Assembly (NCBI GenBank): GCA_026169535.1
Contig: JAPFCU010000037.1
Span: 1-64,000 of the forward strand
Length of the DNA stretch: 64,000 nt
Direction of reading: 5' to 3'
Source: Blautia sp.
GTDB taxonomy: Bacteria; Bacillota; Clostridia; Lachnospirales; Lachnospiraceae
This document shows, piece after piece, positions 9,649 to 18,554 of the stretch. The first letter of the stretch is position 1. Each line of letters starts with the position of its first letter. The translations under genes were made by a program, and so were the position numbers. Under the pieces are notes generated by a model that saw nothing but the letters and a program-made list of their open reading frames with translations, was not told the DNA's origin and did not search any database.

Positions 9649-10932
9649 TTATCGTCTGGATCTGTACATTTTTTTCTCTTTGAAATGCAGTGCCACCATC
9701 AATATCACAAGTATCACTGCCATAACCGCCATTACCCCCAGAAGTATTTTGGAAGTATTGGATAAACCGCTTTCGCCTTCCGTGGACGCTTCAGCCGCTG
9801 CCTCACCGGCCGACTGTGCATTTCCTTCTGCAGATACAGTCTGTGTCACCTGCGGGGTAGGGGAAAATTTTGGAGTCATGAGATAGCCTACAAACTGACC
9901 GCTGTAATAAAACTGATTCATGATCTGTCCGTTTTTTTCTTTTGTTTTTACAGTAAGGTCATCCACAGTAACCCCTTTAGGTACTGTCATATTTTTTCCA
10001 TTTAAAGTTATTGTATCAAAATTATTAAATGCATAATCAAAAAGTGCAATCGTATCGGTACAGTTTGCTCCAAGATCCGGCGCCCGAAGCGTCACCGCTA
10101 TATACGTCCGTCCGTTTCTTTCTGCCGCAGTTACAAGCGTATGTCCGGCATCATTGGTATTTCCGGTCTTTCCGCCAATACATCCTTCATAATAAAGATT
10201 GGACTCCTTTGCCATTAAAGGCATATGAGTATGCATTCCTCTCGCTTCGCTGAGGTTTGTGGCCGGAATAGTATAATTGACTCCGCTGATCACCTGACGG
10301 AATCTGTGATTTCTAAGTCCTGCCCTCATGATCTTTGCCAAATCATGAGCGGTTGTATAGTGATTCGCATCCGGAAGACCGCTGGCATTGGCAAAATGTG
10401 TATTCTTACATCCAATCTCCTTTGCCCTCTGGTTCATCATCTCTATAAACTGGGCCTCTGTACCGCCTACATATTCTGCCATCTGGGCACAGACTTCATT
10501 GGCCGACTTAATGATAGCTGCAAACCAGCAGTCTTTCATGGTAATCGTCTCTCCCAGTTTCATCCCGATGTTTGAACTGTCCCAGGTTACATCTCTGACC
10601 CCGGTTTCTGTAAAAGTAACCGTATCTTTTGGTGAACTGTTTTCGATTGCCGTAAGCACAGTCATGATTTTTGTAGTACTGGCCGGATATCTGTATTCAT
10701 CCATTCCTTTATCATAAAGGACAGCTCCTGTGTCTGCGTCAATAAGCACAGCTGTCTCAGAAACTGTATCAGGACCTTTTGGCCAGCCCTGAATATTATC
10801 TGTAGCTACTGCTGCCGGTGTCCCAAAGTTTACAGTTACTGCCTGTACAGTGGATGCCGGCAGGATCAGGGATATCAGTCCCAGAACTGCAGCACCTGCA
10901 AATTTTTTTCTCATTCTTCTCTCCTCCGTCAA
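9649..10932 (-). CDS. D-alanyl-D-alanine carboxypeptidase (PBP5/DacA-like)
   Basis: 427 aa; signal peptide, PASTTKIMT (SxxK), KSANEVC (SxN), KTGNT (KTG), C-terminal TM helix. Start may be the Met at 10914. Confidence 0.93.
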   Translation of the reverse strand: MTEERRMRKKFAGAAVLGLISLILPASTVQAVTVNFGTPAAVATDNIQGWPKGPDTVSETAVLIDADTGAVLYDKGMDEYRYPASTTKIMTVLTAIENSSPKDTVTFTETGVRDVTWDSSNIGMKLGETITMKDCWFAAIIKSANEVCAQMAEYVGGTEAQFIEMMNQRAKEIGCKNTHFANASGLPDANHYTTAHDLAKIMRAGLRNHRFRQVISGVNYTIPATNLSEARGMHTHMPLMAKESNLYYEGCIGGKTGNTNDAGHTLVTAAERNGRTYIAVTLRAPDLGANCTDTIALFDYAFNNFDTITLNGKNMTVPKGVTVDDLTVKTKEKNGQIMNQFYYSGQFVGYLMTPKFSPTPQVTQTVSAEGNAQSAGEAAAEASTEGESGLSNTSKILLGVMAVMAVILVILMVALHFKEKKMYRSRR

Positions 10933-12056
10933 AACTCAAACGCAAGTATCTTTTCTGTAATATATTCTACATCAGACATAGACAGATTATAAAACATCGG
11001 AAGACGCAGAAGACGTTCACTTTCTTTTGTAGTGTAAACATCTTCGCCAGAAAATCTTCCAAATTTCTCTCCTGCCGGCGAGCTGTGCAGCGGTACATAG
11101 TGAAAGGCTGTGCAAATTCCGTTTTCCTTCAGGTAGGAGATCAGACGGCTCCTTGTTTCAAGGTCTTTTACTTTAATATAATACATATGAGCATTATGCT
11201 TGCATCCTTCCGGAACAACAGGTCTCTGGATCTTCTCCTGTTCCTCCAGACTCTTCAGGCCTTCATTATAATAATCATAGATCTGATGGCGCTTGCCATC
11301 GATCTTTTCTGCTTCCTCAAGCTGGGCATACAGATAAGCCGCATTCATTTCACTTGGAAGATAAGAGGATCCATAATCGATCCATCGGTATTTATCTACC
11401 TGTCCCCGGAAAAATTTACTTCTGTCCGTTCCTTTTTCTCTGAGGATCTCTGCTTTTTCCTGATATTCGTTGTTCTGGAATACCAGAGCACCTCCCTCTC
11501 CCATAGTATAATTTTTTGTCTCATGAAAACTGTAACATCCAAAATCGCCGATAGTTCCAAGAGCCTTTCCGTGGTAATAGGCTTCCACACCCTGGGCAGC
11601 ATCTTCAACTACTTTCAGATCATATTTTTTCGCCAGTTCCATGATCCGGTCCATTTCACAGGAAACACCTGCATAGTGAACCGGCACTATGGCTTTTGTT
11701 TTTTCTGTAACTGCCTGTTCGATCAGCTTTTCATCTATATTCATGGTATCCGGCCGGATGTCCACAAACACGATCTTTGCACCTCGAAGTACAAAAGCAT
11801 CTGCAGTAGATACAAATGTATAAGAAGGCATGATTACCTCATCTCCTGGCTGGATATCGCAAAGATACGCCGCCATCTCCAGTGCGTGTGTGCAGGAAGT
11901 GGTCAGAAACACCTGAGATGCCTGAAATCTTTCTTTCATCCACTGTGAGCAGAGTTTTGTATATTTACCGTCACCGCAGAGCATTCCCTGATCCACGGCA
12001 TCTTTAATATAATTCAGTTCTTTCCCTACAAGTGCAGGTCTGTTAAAATCTATCAT
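10929..12056 (-). CDS. wecE: dTDP-4-amino-4,6-dideoxygalactose transaminase (WecE/RffA-type, DegT/DnrJ/EryC1)
   Basis: 375 aa; IQPGDEVIMPSYTFVSTADAFVLRGAKIVFVDIRPDTMNIDE, YSFHETKNYTMGEGG, REKGTDRSKFFRGQVDKYRWIDYGSSYL closely match recalled E. coli RffA/WecE. Confidence 0.9.
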   Translation of the reverse strand: MIDFNRPALVGKELNYIKDAVDQGMLCGDGKYTKLCSQWMKERFQASQVFLTTSCTHALEMAAYLCDIQPGDEVIMPSYTFVSTADAFVLRGAKIVFVDIRPDTMNIDEKLIEQAVTEKTKAIVPVHYAGVSCEMDRIMELAKKYDLKVVEDAAQGVEAYYHGKALGTIGDFGCYSFHETKNYTMGEGGALVFQNNEYQEKAEILREKGTDRSKFFRGQVDKYRWIDYGSSYLPSEMNAAYLYAQLEEAEKIDGKRHQIYDYYNEGLKSLEEQEKIQRPVVPEGCKHNAHMYYIKVKDLETRSRLISYLKENGICTAFHYVPLHSSPAGEKFGRFSGEDVYTTKESERLLRLPMFYNLSMSDVEYITEKILAFEF

Positions 12057-13021
12057 TCTTTATTTCCCTGTTTTTCTTCATCCTTGTTGTCAGCTGCTTC
12101 AGAAATATTTTCTCTGTCCCGGATCACATACTGAGGTGTTTTGTTCACGTTCAGCATCAGCTTTCCCAGATATTCTCCCACAATACCAAGCATCAGGAAG
12201 CAAATGCCAAACAGTACCAGCATGGCACACATAAGAGAAGACCAGCCGATTGCTATAGAAGGATTCAGCAATTTACGGATAAATACTACTACTGCTCCAA
12301 TAAATCCGGCTGCCGAAAACAATGTTCCAAAAAAAGTTGCAAGCCGGAGAGGAATCACCGTAAAATTCAGACAGGACATAAAAAGCTTCAGCCCTCTCCT
12401 GAAATTATAATTGGAAGTCCCTACCTCTCTTTCAAAATGCTCGATCTCTATATTTGCAATATTGTGTGTGGTACGGAAAAACAGTACCTGAAGAAAGGTA
12501 TTGTACCCGTCATATTTTACAACCTCATCCCTGACATACTTCCGGCAGCACCAGAAACTGCTCATCTGGATATCCTTCGGACGATCCAGAAGATGCCACA
12601 AAAGGAAGCGGCTTACTGCTCCTGTCAGATTTTTAAACCAGGAAAATTTCCTTTGTTTAAAGACTCCAAACACAATGTCATAGCCTTCTTCCATCTTATC
12701 CAAAAACTGCGGAATCTGAGAAGGATGGTTCTGCATATCATCATCCATTCCCAGGATCAGATCTCCCTCTGCATAATTCATTCCTGCCATAATAGCATTA
12801 TGCTGGCCAAAATTTTTTGCAAGGTTGATTCCTTTTACATTCGGGTATTTCTCTGTCAGTCCATGTATGGACTTCCAGGTACCATCTCTGGAATAGTCGT
12901 TTACAAGCACAAACTCACATTCATAATCTTTTAATTTCTCGAACTCTTCTATTGCAAGCTCCACCACCTTGCCGATGGTGTGCTCCGAATTATAGCACGG
13001 TATGACAATCGATACCAGCAT
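12053..13021 (-). CDS. GT2 glycosyltransferase with C-terminal TM helices (ArnC/DPM1-like polyprenyl-phosphate glycosyltransferase)
   Basis: MLVSIVIPCYNSEHTIGKVVELA, ILGMDDDMQNHPSQIP; two C-terminal hydrophobic helices. Start placed at ATG 13021 after GAGGGAGAAAAG. Confidence 0.9.
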   Translation of the reverse strand: MLVSIVIPCYNSEHTIGKVVELAIEEFEKLKDYECEFVLVNDYSRDGTWKSIHGLTEKYPNVKGINLAKNFGQHNAIMAGMNYAEGDLILGMDDDMQNHPSQIPQFLDKMEEGYDIVFGVFKQRKFSWFKNLTGAVSRFLLWHLLDRPKDIQMSSFWCCRKYVRDEVVKYDGYNTFLQVLFFRTTHNIANIEIEHFEREVGTSNYNFRRGLKLFMSCLNFTVIPLRLATFFGTLFSAAGFIGAVVVFIRKLLNPSIAIGWSSLMCAMLVLFGICFLMLGIVGEYLGKLMLNVNKTPQYVIRDRENISEAADNKDEEKQGNKE

Positions 13022-13037
13022 CTTTTCTCCCTCGTTT

Positions 13038-13382
13038 CTATAGGTTAAATATAAAAATCCCTGCAAGGATCAGGGCAAATCCCATAAGTTTCCTTTTGCT
13101 GAATGTTTCTTTCAAAAAGAAATATCCCATCACCGAGACAAAAATATATCCTGTAGATTCCAGAATCGGTGACATAGAAAGCGGCAGATTCCGCAGCGCC
13201 AGCATAGTAAGGATCACAGAGCAGAAAAAAAGGCCGTAGGCTCCGATCACCATAGGATTCAGATATTCCTTCAGCGGGCTGTCATATATTTTATTTGCTG
13301 CTTTTTTGAGGATGATCTGAGAAACAGATGAGATAAATACCGATAAAAGCAGGATACATACAGATATCTGAAAACTGCTCAA
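13038..13382 (-). CDS. Small EamA/SMR-like 4-TM protein (ArnE/ArnF-like subunit)
   Basis: 114 aa, four hydrophobic segments, PILESTGYIFVSVMGYFFLKETFSKRKLMGFALILAGIFIF. Confidence 0.85.
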   Translation of the reverse strand: MSSFQISVCILLLSVFISSVSQIILKKAANKIYDSPLKEYLNPMVIGAYGLFFCSVILTMLALRNLPLSMSPILESTGYIFVSVMGYFFLKETFSKRKLMGFALILAGIFIFNL

Positions 13383-13762
13383 TGTTTCTCACCGCCCTTC
13401 TGCAAATTTTCTGATGTTACCAGATAGATCCCGGCAAAAATAATCACTGCTCCGACGATCATATTCCAGGTAATCTTTTCCTCAAAGATCAGAGCACCCC
13501 AAATAATGCCCCAGATCAGTGTCACAGGGCGGTTGGCATACGCCACCGTCAAGGGCATGCGCTTCAGGATCTGCTGCCAGATCACTGCATATCCGAACAT
13601 GATCACAAATACCAGCCCGAACCAGAAAATAAACTGCAGTGAAAAAATACGGTCGGTATATCCGGAAGCCATTTTAGAACAGACACCACTTAATGAGCTG
13701 AACAAAAGGCTGATATGAAGCAGCAGATATGTACTTTTTTTTGAGTCATGGTCATTTCTCAT
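13379..13762 (-). CDS. Small EamA/SMR-like 4-TM protein, partner of the adjacent gene
   Basis: 127 aa, four hydrophobic segments, IWGALIFEEKITWNMIVGAVIIFAGIYLV; 4-nt overlap with next gene. Confidence 0.85.
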   Translation of the reverse strand: MRNDHDSKKSTYLLLHISLLFSSLSGVCSKMASGYTDRIFSLQFIFWFGLVFVIMFGYAVIWQQILKRMPLTVAYANRPVTLIWGIIWGALIFEEKITWNMIVGAVIIFAGIYLVTSENLQKGGEKH

Positions 13763-13777
13763 GTTATTCTCTCACAA

Positions 13778-14965
13778 TCATACTGTAAATTCAATGTTAA
13801 TTTTCGACAAAATATCCTCCAGACGCTTTTCACATGCATCCAGATTTTCCCCTGTCAGGATCACCTGACCAATACGGTCTCTTCCATTTTCGTAACGGTT
13901 CACCTGATCTCCCGGCTGAATATTAAAAGAAAGATCAATAATATCCTCTGCCGGACTATTTGTATTATGGATTTCTTTTACAATACCGCTTCTGTCCGAA
14001 GTCAATATCCTGGAAAGACTGGACTGCTGCGATTTATGGCCGGCAAATAATTTCTCCGGCTCCATGTCCATGGCAAGCCGCACGATTGCCTCGTAATAAT
14101 TGATTCCGTAATATAAGCCTACTGTTTCTGGCAGGCAGGTTGCTCCCGCCCTTCCCGTAATCTCGATCACATAGATATTTCCATCTTTTTCGATCAGATC
14201 ACAGTTAACGGCACAATTATCAAGCCCTACTGCCTGAATGGCAAGCATTACCTGCTCTTCCACCCTGGCTCCCAATGTCTTCTGTTTTCTGTAAGGAACA
14301 GAATGCCCTATGGGCGTTGGTACATAGCTCTGAAAAGCGTCGATATTGTTGGGAAGGCAGTAAAGAAGCTTTCCATTGGAGATCATAGCTTCACAGCCAA
14401 GAGTTTCGCCCTCAATAAATTCCTCTGCCAGACAGTAATCTTTTCCAGTAGCCTTCATTGTATCTTCATATCGCTCAAATGCTTCTTCTTTTGTATTGCA
14501 CCGGAAGATCCCTCTGCTTCCCATCAGATCCACCGCCTTAAGGACCACAGGAAATTCCAGGCATTCCAGGGCCTCTGCAAGTTCCTGTCTGTTTCGGATG
14601 CAGATATGACGGGCGCAGTTTACCCCGCCTGCCATAAACGCTTCTTTCATTTTAAATTTATTACTGCTGATGTCTGCGGCTTTCGCACTGAGCCCTTTTA
14701 GCCCCAGATGTTCACAGGCATAACCCAGAGCTCTTACTCCGGTATCCAGGCAGCAGGTAGCGATCCCATCCACATGAAATCTTCTTGCCACTTCATATAC
14801 GGCAGCAGGATCTGATATATCTGTATAAGTAAATTCATCTGCTGCCTGAAATCCCGGCCAATCTCCCGGAATACTGGCAGCAACTGTAGAAATGCCAAGT
14901 TTTCCTGCCTCCTCATAAAGAGGCAGCTGAGAATAACTGGCGCCAAGAATCATTATTTTTTTCAT
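13778..14965 (-). CDS. ATP-grasp domain protein (carboxylate-amine ligase type)
   Basis: 395 aa; FPVVLKAVDLMGSRGIFRC, CLAEEFIEGETLGCEAM, NCDLIEKDGNIYVIEITGRAGATCLPE. Confidence 0.88.
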   Translation of the reverse strand: MKKIMILGASYSQLPLYEEAGKLGISTVAASIPGDWPGFQAADEFTYTDISDPAAVYEVARRFHVDGIATCCLDTGVRALGYACEHLGLKGLSAKAADISSNKFKMKEAFMAGGVNCARHICIRNRQELAEALECLEFPVVLKAVDLMGSRGIFRCNTKEEAFERYEDTMKATGKDYCLAEEFIEGETLGCEAMISNGKLLYCLPNNIDAFQSYVPTPIGHSVPYRKQKTLGARVEEQVMLAIQAVGLDNCAVNCDLIEKDGNIYVIEITGRAGATCLPETVGLYYGINYYEAIVRLAMDMEPEKLFAGHKSQQSSLSRILTSDRSGIVKEIHNTNSPAEDIIDLSFNIQPGDQVNRYENGRDRIGQVILTGENLDACEKRLEDILSKINIEFTV

Positions 14966-14967
14966 AA

Positions 14968-17136
14968 TTAAAGATCATTCTCCTCCAGGAAATCAAAAAA
15001 TAAAGGGGTTCCTCCCGTATGGAGAAACAGAATATTCTTATCATGGATCTGGTGTTCTTCCAGATATCTTACCATACCATAAAATGCCTTTCCTGTATAG
15101 GTCATATCAAGAGGTATTCCTTCTTCCCCGTATATTTTTCTGATAATATCCGCTGTTTTAGATGAATATCGTCCGTATCCGTCTCCCAGATATTCGTCCG
15201 TAAAATAAATATGCTCTTTCCAATCTTCCGGAAAGCTATAGCCAAACTTATCTGCATATGCATTAAGATCAGAGGCAATGACCTCTTTTCCCCTTTTTGC
15301 ATTTCGAGAAACAGAGATACCTATGATTTTCCTGTTGTCTCCTGCTTTCAGGCTTCCGGCAAGCAGGCCGGCCTGAGTGGCATTGGTGCTGGATGCCAGA
15401 AAAATATAGTCAAAATGAACTCCTTTTTCTTCTTCCTGGCGGCATATCTCCTCATATGCCTCTGCATAAGCCTCCACAGGAACCCATTCCCGTCCCTGAC
15501 CTTTTTTATTTCCATAAATATAATAAGGTCTGTATCCTTTTTCTGTCAGTTCATCCATAGCCTGCTGTACCGCATGCGCAATCCCTGTTTTTCCGCAGGG
15601 GATTTCCCTTACTCCCATAGCCCGGATCACCCGGCTGTTCTGTGTTTCTTTTTGTTCTTTTATATCTTCTGTATTATGAACCATATAGCAGGGCATTCCC
15701 AGCTTATGGCAAAGAGTTGACAGTATCCGGCAAAGATTAGAATGATAATTTCCATAAATGATCATACTGTCACAATATTCTCTTTTCATATCTTCCAGAA
15801 ATTTCTGAGCAAAGCGAACCTTGTTTCCTCCAAAGGAAAACGGCAGCAGATCGTCTCTCTTCATATAAAAATGATTGCAGGGGATATGTGCTGATGATAT
15901 CTGCCAGCCCGGAATCTCCGGTGCCTTCCAGCTGATTTCTCCTCCGGAAAATCCCAGCTTCTGTACAGGTGTTTCCGGAAGCCCTTCAAGAGGATTTTCC
16001 CATGGACCATGATGAAGCAGTTCTTCCATTTCTTTATGGGAGGCTGCCTGCAGGATAAAAAATCCCGGCCTGCTTCCACTGTCCACAATATCTGCCTTTT
16101 TTGCCTCTCCCTCTATTACCACTTTTCGCAGCTTATCCGGGTGTTTTTCCTGCAGTTCCGCAAGCAGTTTCTCATCATTTTCATTCATAAGAAAACGAAT
16201 GGCAGCCACATGTCTGTCCGCTTCTTTTAATACAGGTGGTTTTCCTGATGCTGTATCTACTACCATTCCCACAAAATCCTGGCCTGTAGAAAGAGGAACA
16301 AGATCTGAACCAATGCAGTCTCCGCCCATACGGGAACCGATCTCAATGATACGGATTTCTCCTTTTTTGCTGATCCGCAGTTCACTATGAGCAGCTCCAC
16401 AGACAATCCCCAACGCATCCAGTGCTCTGAAAACAAGTTTTTTCACTCGGTTTTCCATTTCCTCTGTTAAAGGAGCCGGCTGTATATGAGCCACTTCTAT
16501 ATAATTAGGACTTCCTGTTGTATATTTTTTGGTGACGGCAAGACAGGTGTGACAGCCATTATAGCTTATAGTCTCGACGCTGTACTCTGCCCCCTCTATA
16601 TATTCCTCTATGATCGCCTTTTTTTCAAAAGACTGCGATACGGCATTCATAACAGCATCTGCCAGATCTTCTTCTTTATATACTTTGGTAATTGCCCTAC
16701 TTCCAGAACGGTCTGTAGGCTTCACAATCACAGGATATGACTGTGGACTGTACTTTTCGCCCGCTTCTACTGTTTTAAAAAAGGGTACCGGAATACCGGC
16801 TTCCTGAAAAGCAAGACGCATAGACGCTTTATTGGTTGAATTCCGGATACACTCCCTGCTGTTCCCAGGAAGTCCTAATTCCTCTGCCAGATACTGAACT
16901 GTAATATTTGCCAGATCCGATCCTATGGTTGCCACTGCATCCGGCTGTATCTTTCTGCATATATCCAGAATCTGATCTTTTTCCGTAATACTGATCTCAT
17001 AAAAGAAATCTGCATCCTCTGCACCTGCAGCGCCTTCCCGCCAGGCAAACACATGGGTCTCATATCCCATTTCTTTTGCTTTTTGTATCAAAGGTTTCTG
17101 AAAATCATTGGCTCCAATGATCACGATCTTTTTCAT
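14968..17136 (-). CDS. Fusion: N-terminal ATP-grasp ligase + C-terminal PLP-dependent ACC deaminase/D-cysteine desulfhydrase-like domain
   Basis: 722 aa; ATP-grasp YPVIVKPTDRSGSRAITKV, AIIEEYIEGAEYSVET, IRIIEIGSRMGGDCIG; PLP half FYMKRDDLLPFSFGGNKVRF, IIYGNYHSNLCR, NILFLHTGGTPLFF. Confidence 0.88.
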   Translation of the reverse strand: MKKIVIIGANDFQKPLIQKAKEMGYETHVFAWREGAAGAEDADFFYEISITEKDQILDICRKIQPDAVATIGSDLANITVQYLAEELGLPGNSRECIRNSTNKASMRLAFQEAGIPVPFFKTVEAGEKYSPQSYPVIVKPTDRSGSRAITKVYKEEDLADAVMNAVSQSFEKKAIIEEYIEGAEYSVETISYNGCHTCLAVTKKYTTGSPNYIEVAHIQPAPLTEEMENRVKKLVFRALDALGIVCGAAHSELRISKKGEIRIIEIGSRMGGDCIGSDLVPLSTGQDFVGMVVDTASGKPPVLKEADRHVAAIRFLMNENDEKLLAELQEKHPDKLRKVVIEGEAKKADIVDSGSRPGFFILQAASHKEMEELLHHGPWENPLEGLPETPVQKLGFSGGEISWKAPEIPGWQISSAHIPCNHFYMKRDDLLPFSFGGNKVRFAQKFLEDMKREYCDSMIIYGNYHSNLCRILSTLCHKLGMPCYMVHNTEDIKEQKETQNSRVIRAMGVREIPCGKTGIAHAVQQAMDELTEKGYRPYYIYGNKKGQGREWVPVEAYAEAYEEICRQEEEKGVHFDYIFLASSTNATQAGLLAGSLKAGDNRKIIGISVSRNAKRGKEVIASDLNAYADKFGYSFPEDWKEHIYFTDEYLGDGYGRYSSKTADIIRKIYGEEGIPLDMTYTGKAFYGMVRYLEEHQIHDKNILFLHTGGTPLFFDFLEENDL

Positions 17137-17275
17137 TTTTTAACACCCTCGTTTCTGTTCTGTCTTATATTTTATCATTTTATCTCCCGTCTTTCCACAG
17201 GATTTTAAAGTCTCTCCAAATACGCTTTGCGTGTCATCCTCAGACAGTCTTATCCCTCATAAACAAAATAACAAA

Positions 17276-17317
17276 AACAATGCTGCAGTTCCGGCATTGC
17301 CTTAAACTGCAGCATAT
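17276..17317 (-). terminator. Rho-independent terminator downstream of rfbB
   Basis: Minus strand ATGCTGCAGTTTaaggcaatgccggAACTGCAGCAT followed by TGTTTTTGTTATTTTG. Confidence 0.85.
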
Positions 17318-17371
17318 AGACTTCTGTCAGGATTTCCGCCCTTATCCGGCCAGCTCCCTGTTCAGAAAACA

Positions 17372-18454
17372 TTATTTTGTTTTGTACATATCTTCGTAAT
17401 ATTTCTGGTAATCTCCACTGGTCACATTTTTCATCCAGTCCTCATTTTCAAAGAACCATTTAATGGTCAGACGGATACCGTCTTCAAAACAGGTTTCCGG
17501 ATACCAGCCTACTTCTTCTTTGATCTTATCCGGAGCAATGGCATAACGACGGTCATGACCCTTACGGTCTTCTACATAGGTGATCAGATTTTCACTGACA
17601 AGTTCTCTTCTTGGATCTCCTTCCGGAAGCATCTCCTGAAGAGTATCCAAAATAATATGGATAATCTGGATATTCTGCTTTTCATTATGTCCGCCGATAT
17701 TATAGGTTTCAAAAAGACGTCCTTTTTCCTGAACCATATCAATGCCTTTTGCATGATCCATAACATACAGCCAGTCACGGACATTTTTACCATCACCATA
17801 TACCGGAAGCTTCTTACCCTGAAGGGCATTATTGATGATAAGCGGAATCAGTTTTTCCGGGAACTGGTATGGTCCATAGTTGTTGCTGCAGTTTGTAATA
17901 TTCGCCGGGAATTTATAAGTATCCATATAAGATTTCACCAGCATATCTGAAGATGCCTTACTTGCTGAATAAGGGCTGTGTGGATCATAGGGAGTGGTTT
18001 CATAGAAAAATCCACCCTCATCCTCAAGAGAACCGTACACCTCATCTGTAGAAACATGAAGGAATTTTTTGTCCGGTTTAAAAGTTCCGTCCGGAAGCTC
18101 CCATGCAGATTTTGCTGCATTAAGCATAACCAGAGTTCCCAGTACATTTGTCTTTACAAACACTTCCGGATTACGGATACTTCTGTCTACGTGACTTTCC
18201 GCCGCAAAATGAACAACACGGTCAATATCATTTTCATCGAAAATCTTCATAATTGCTTCGCTGTCACAGATATCCGCTTTTACAAAGGTATAGTTCTCCC
18301 TGTTTTCAACATCTTTCAGATTTTCCAAATTTCCTGCATAAGTCAGCTTGTCCACATTGATAATGCGGATCTCATTGTCATATTTCTGAAACATGTAGTG
18401 GATATAGTTGGATCCAATAAATCCTGCTCCGCCTGTTACCAGATATGTTCTCAT
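17372..18454 (-). CDS. rfbB: dTDP-glucose 4,6-dehydratase
   Basis: MRTYLVTGGAGFIGSNYIHYM, DRSIRNPEVFVKTNVLGT, YSASKASSDM; start at second Met chosen for SD CAGGAGG. Confidence 0.96.
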   Translation of the reverse strand: MRTYLVTGGAGFIGSNYIHYMFQKYDNEIRIINVDKLTYAGNLENLKDVENRENYTFVKADICDSEAIMKIFDENDIDRVVHFAAESHVDRSIRNPEVFVKTNVLGTLVMLNAAKSAWELPDGTFKPDKKFLHVSTDEVYGSLEDEGGFFYETTPYDPHSPYSASKASSDMLVKSYMDTYKFPANITNCSNNYGPYQFPEKLIPLIINNALQGKKLPVYGDGKNVRDWLYVMDHAKGIDMVQEKGRLFETYNIGGHNEKQNIQIIHIILDTLQEMLPEGDPRRELVSENLITYVEDRKGHDRRYAIAPDKIKEEVGWYPETCFEDGIRLTIKWFFENEDWMKNVTSGDYQKYYEDMYKTK

Positions 18455-18554
18455 ATTATTTTCCTCCTGAGAAGAGGCTGTCACTTCTCCTGCAGCCTTA
18501 GATCGATATTAAGTGTCTCTCTTCGGAACAGTTTTGCAACAGCCTCCTTTTTAA

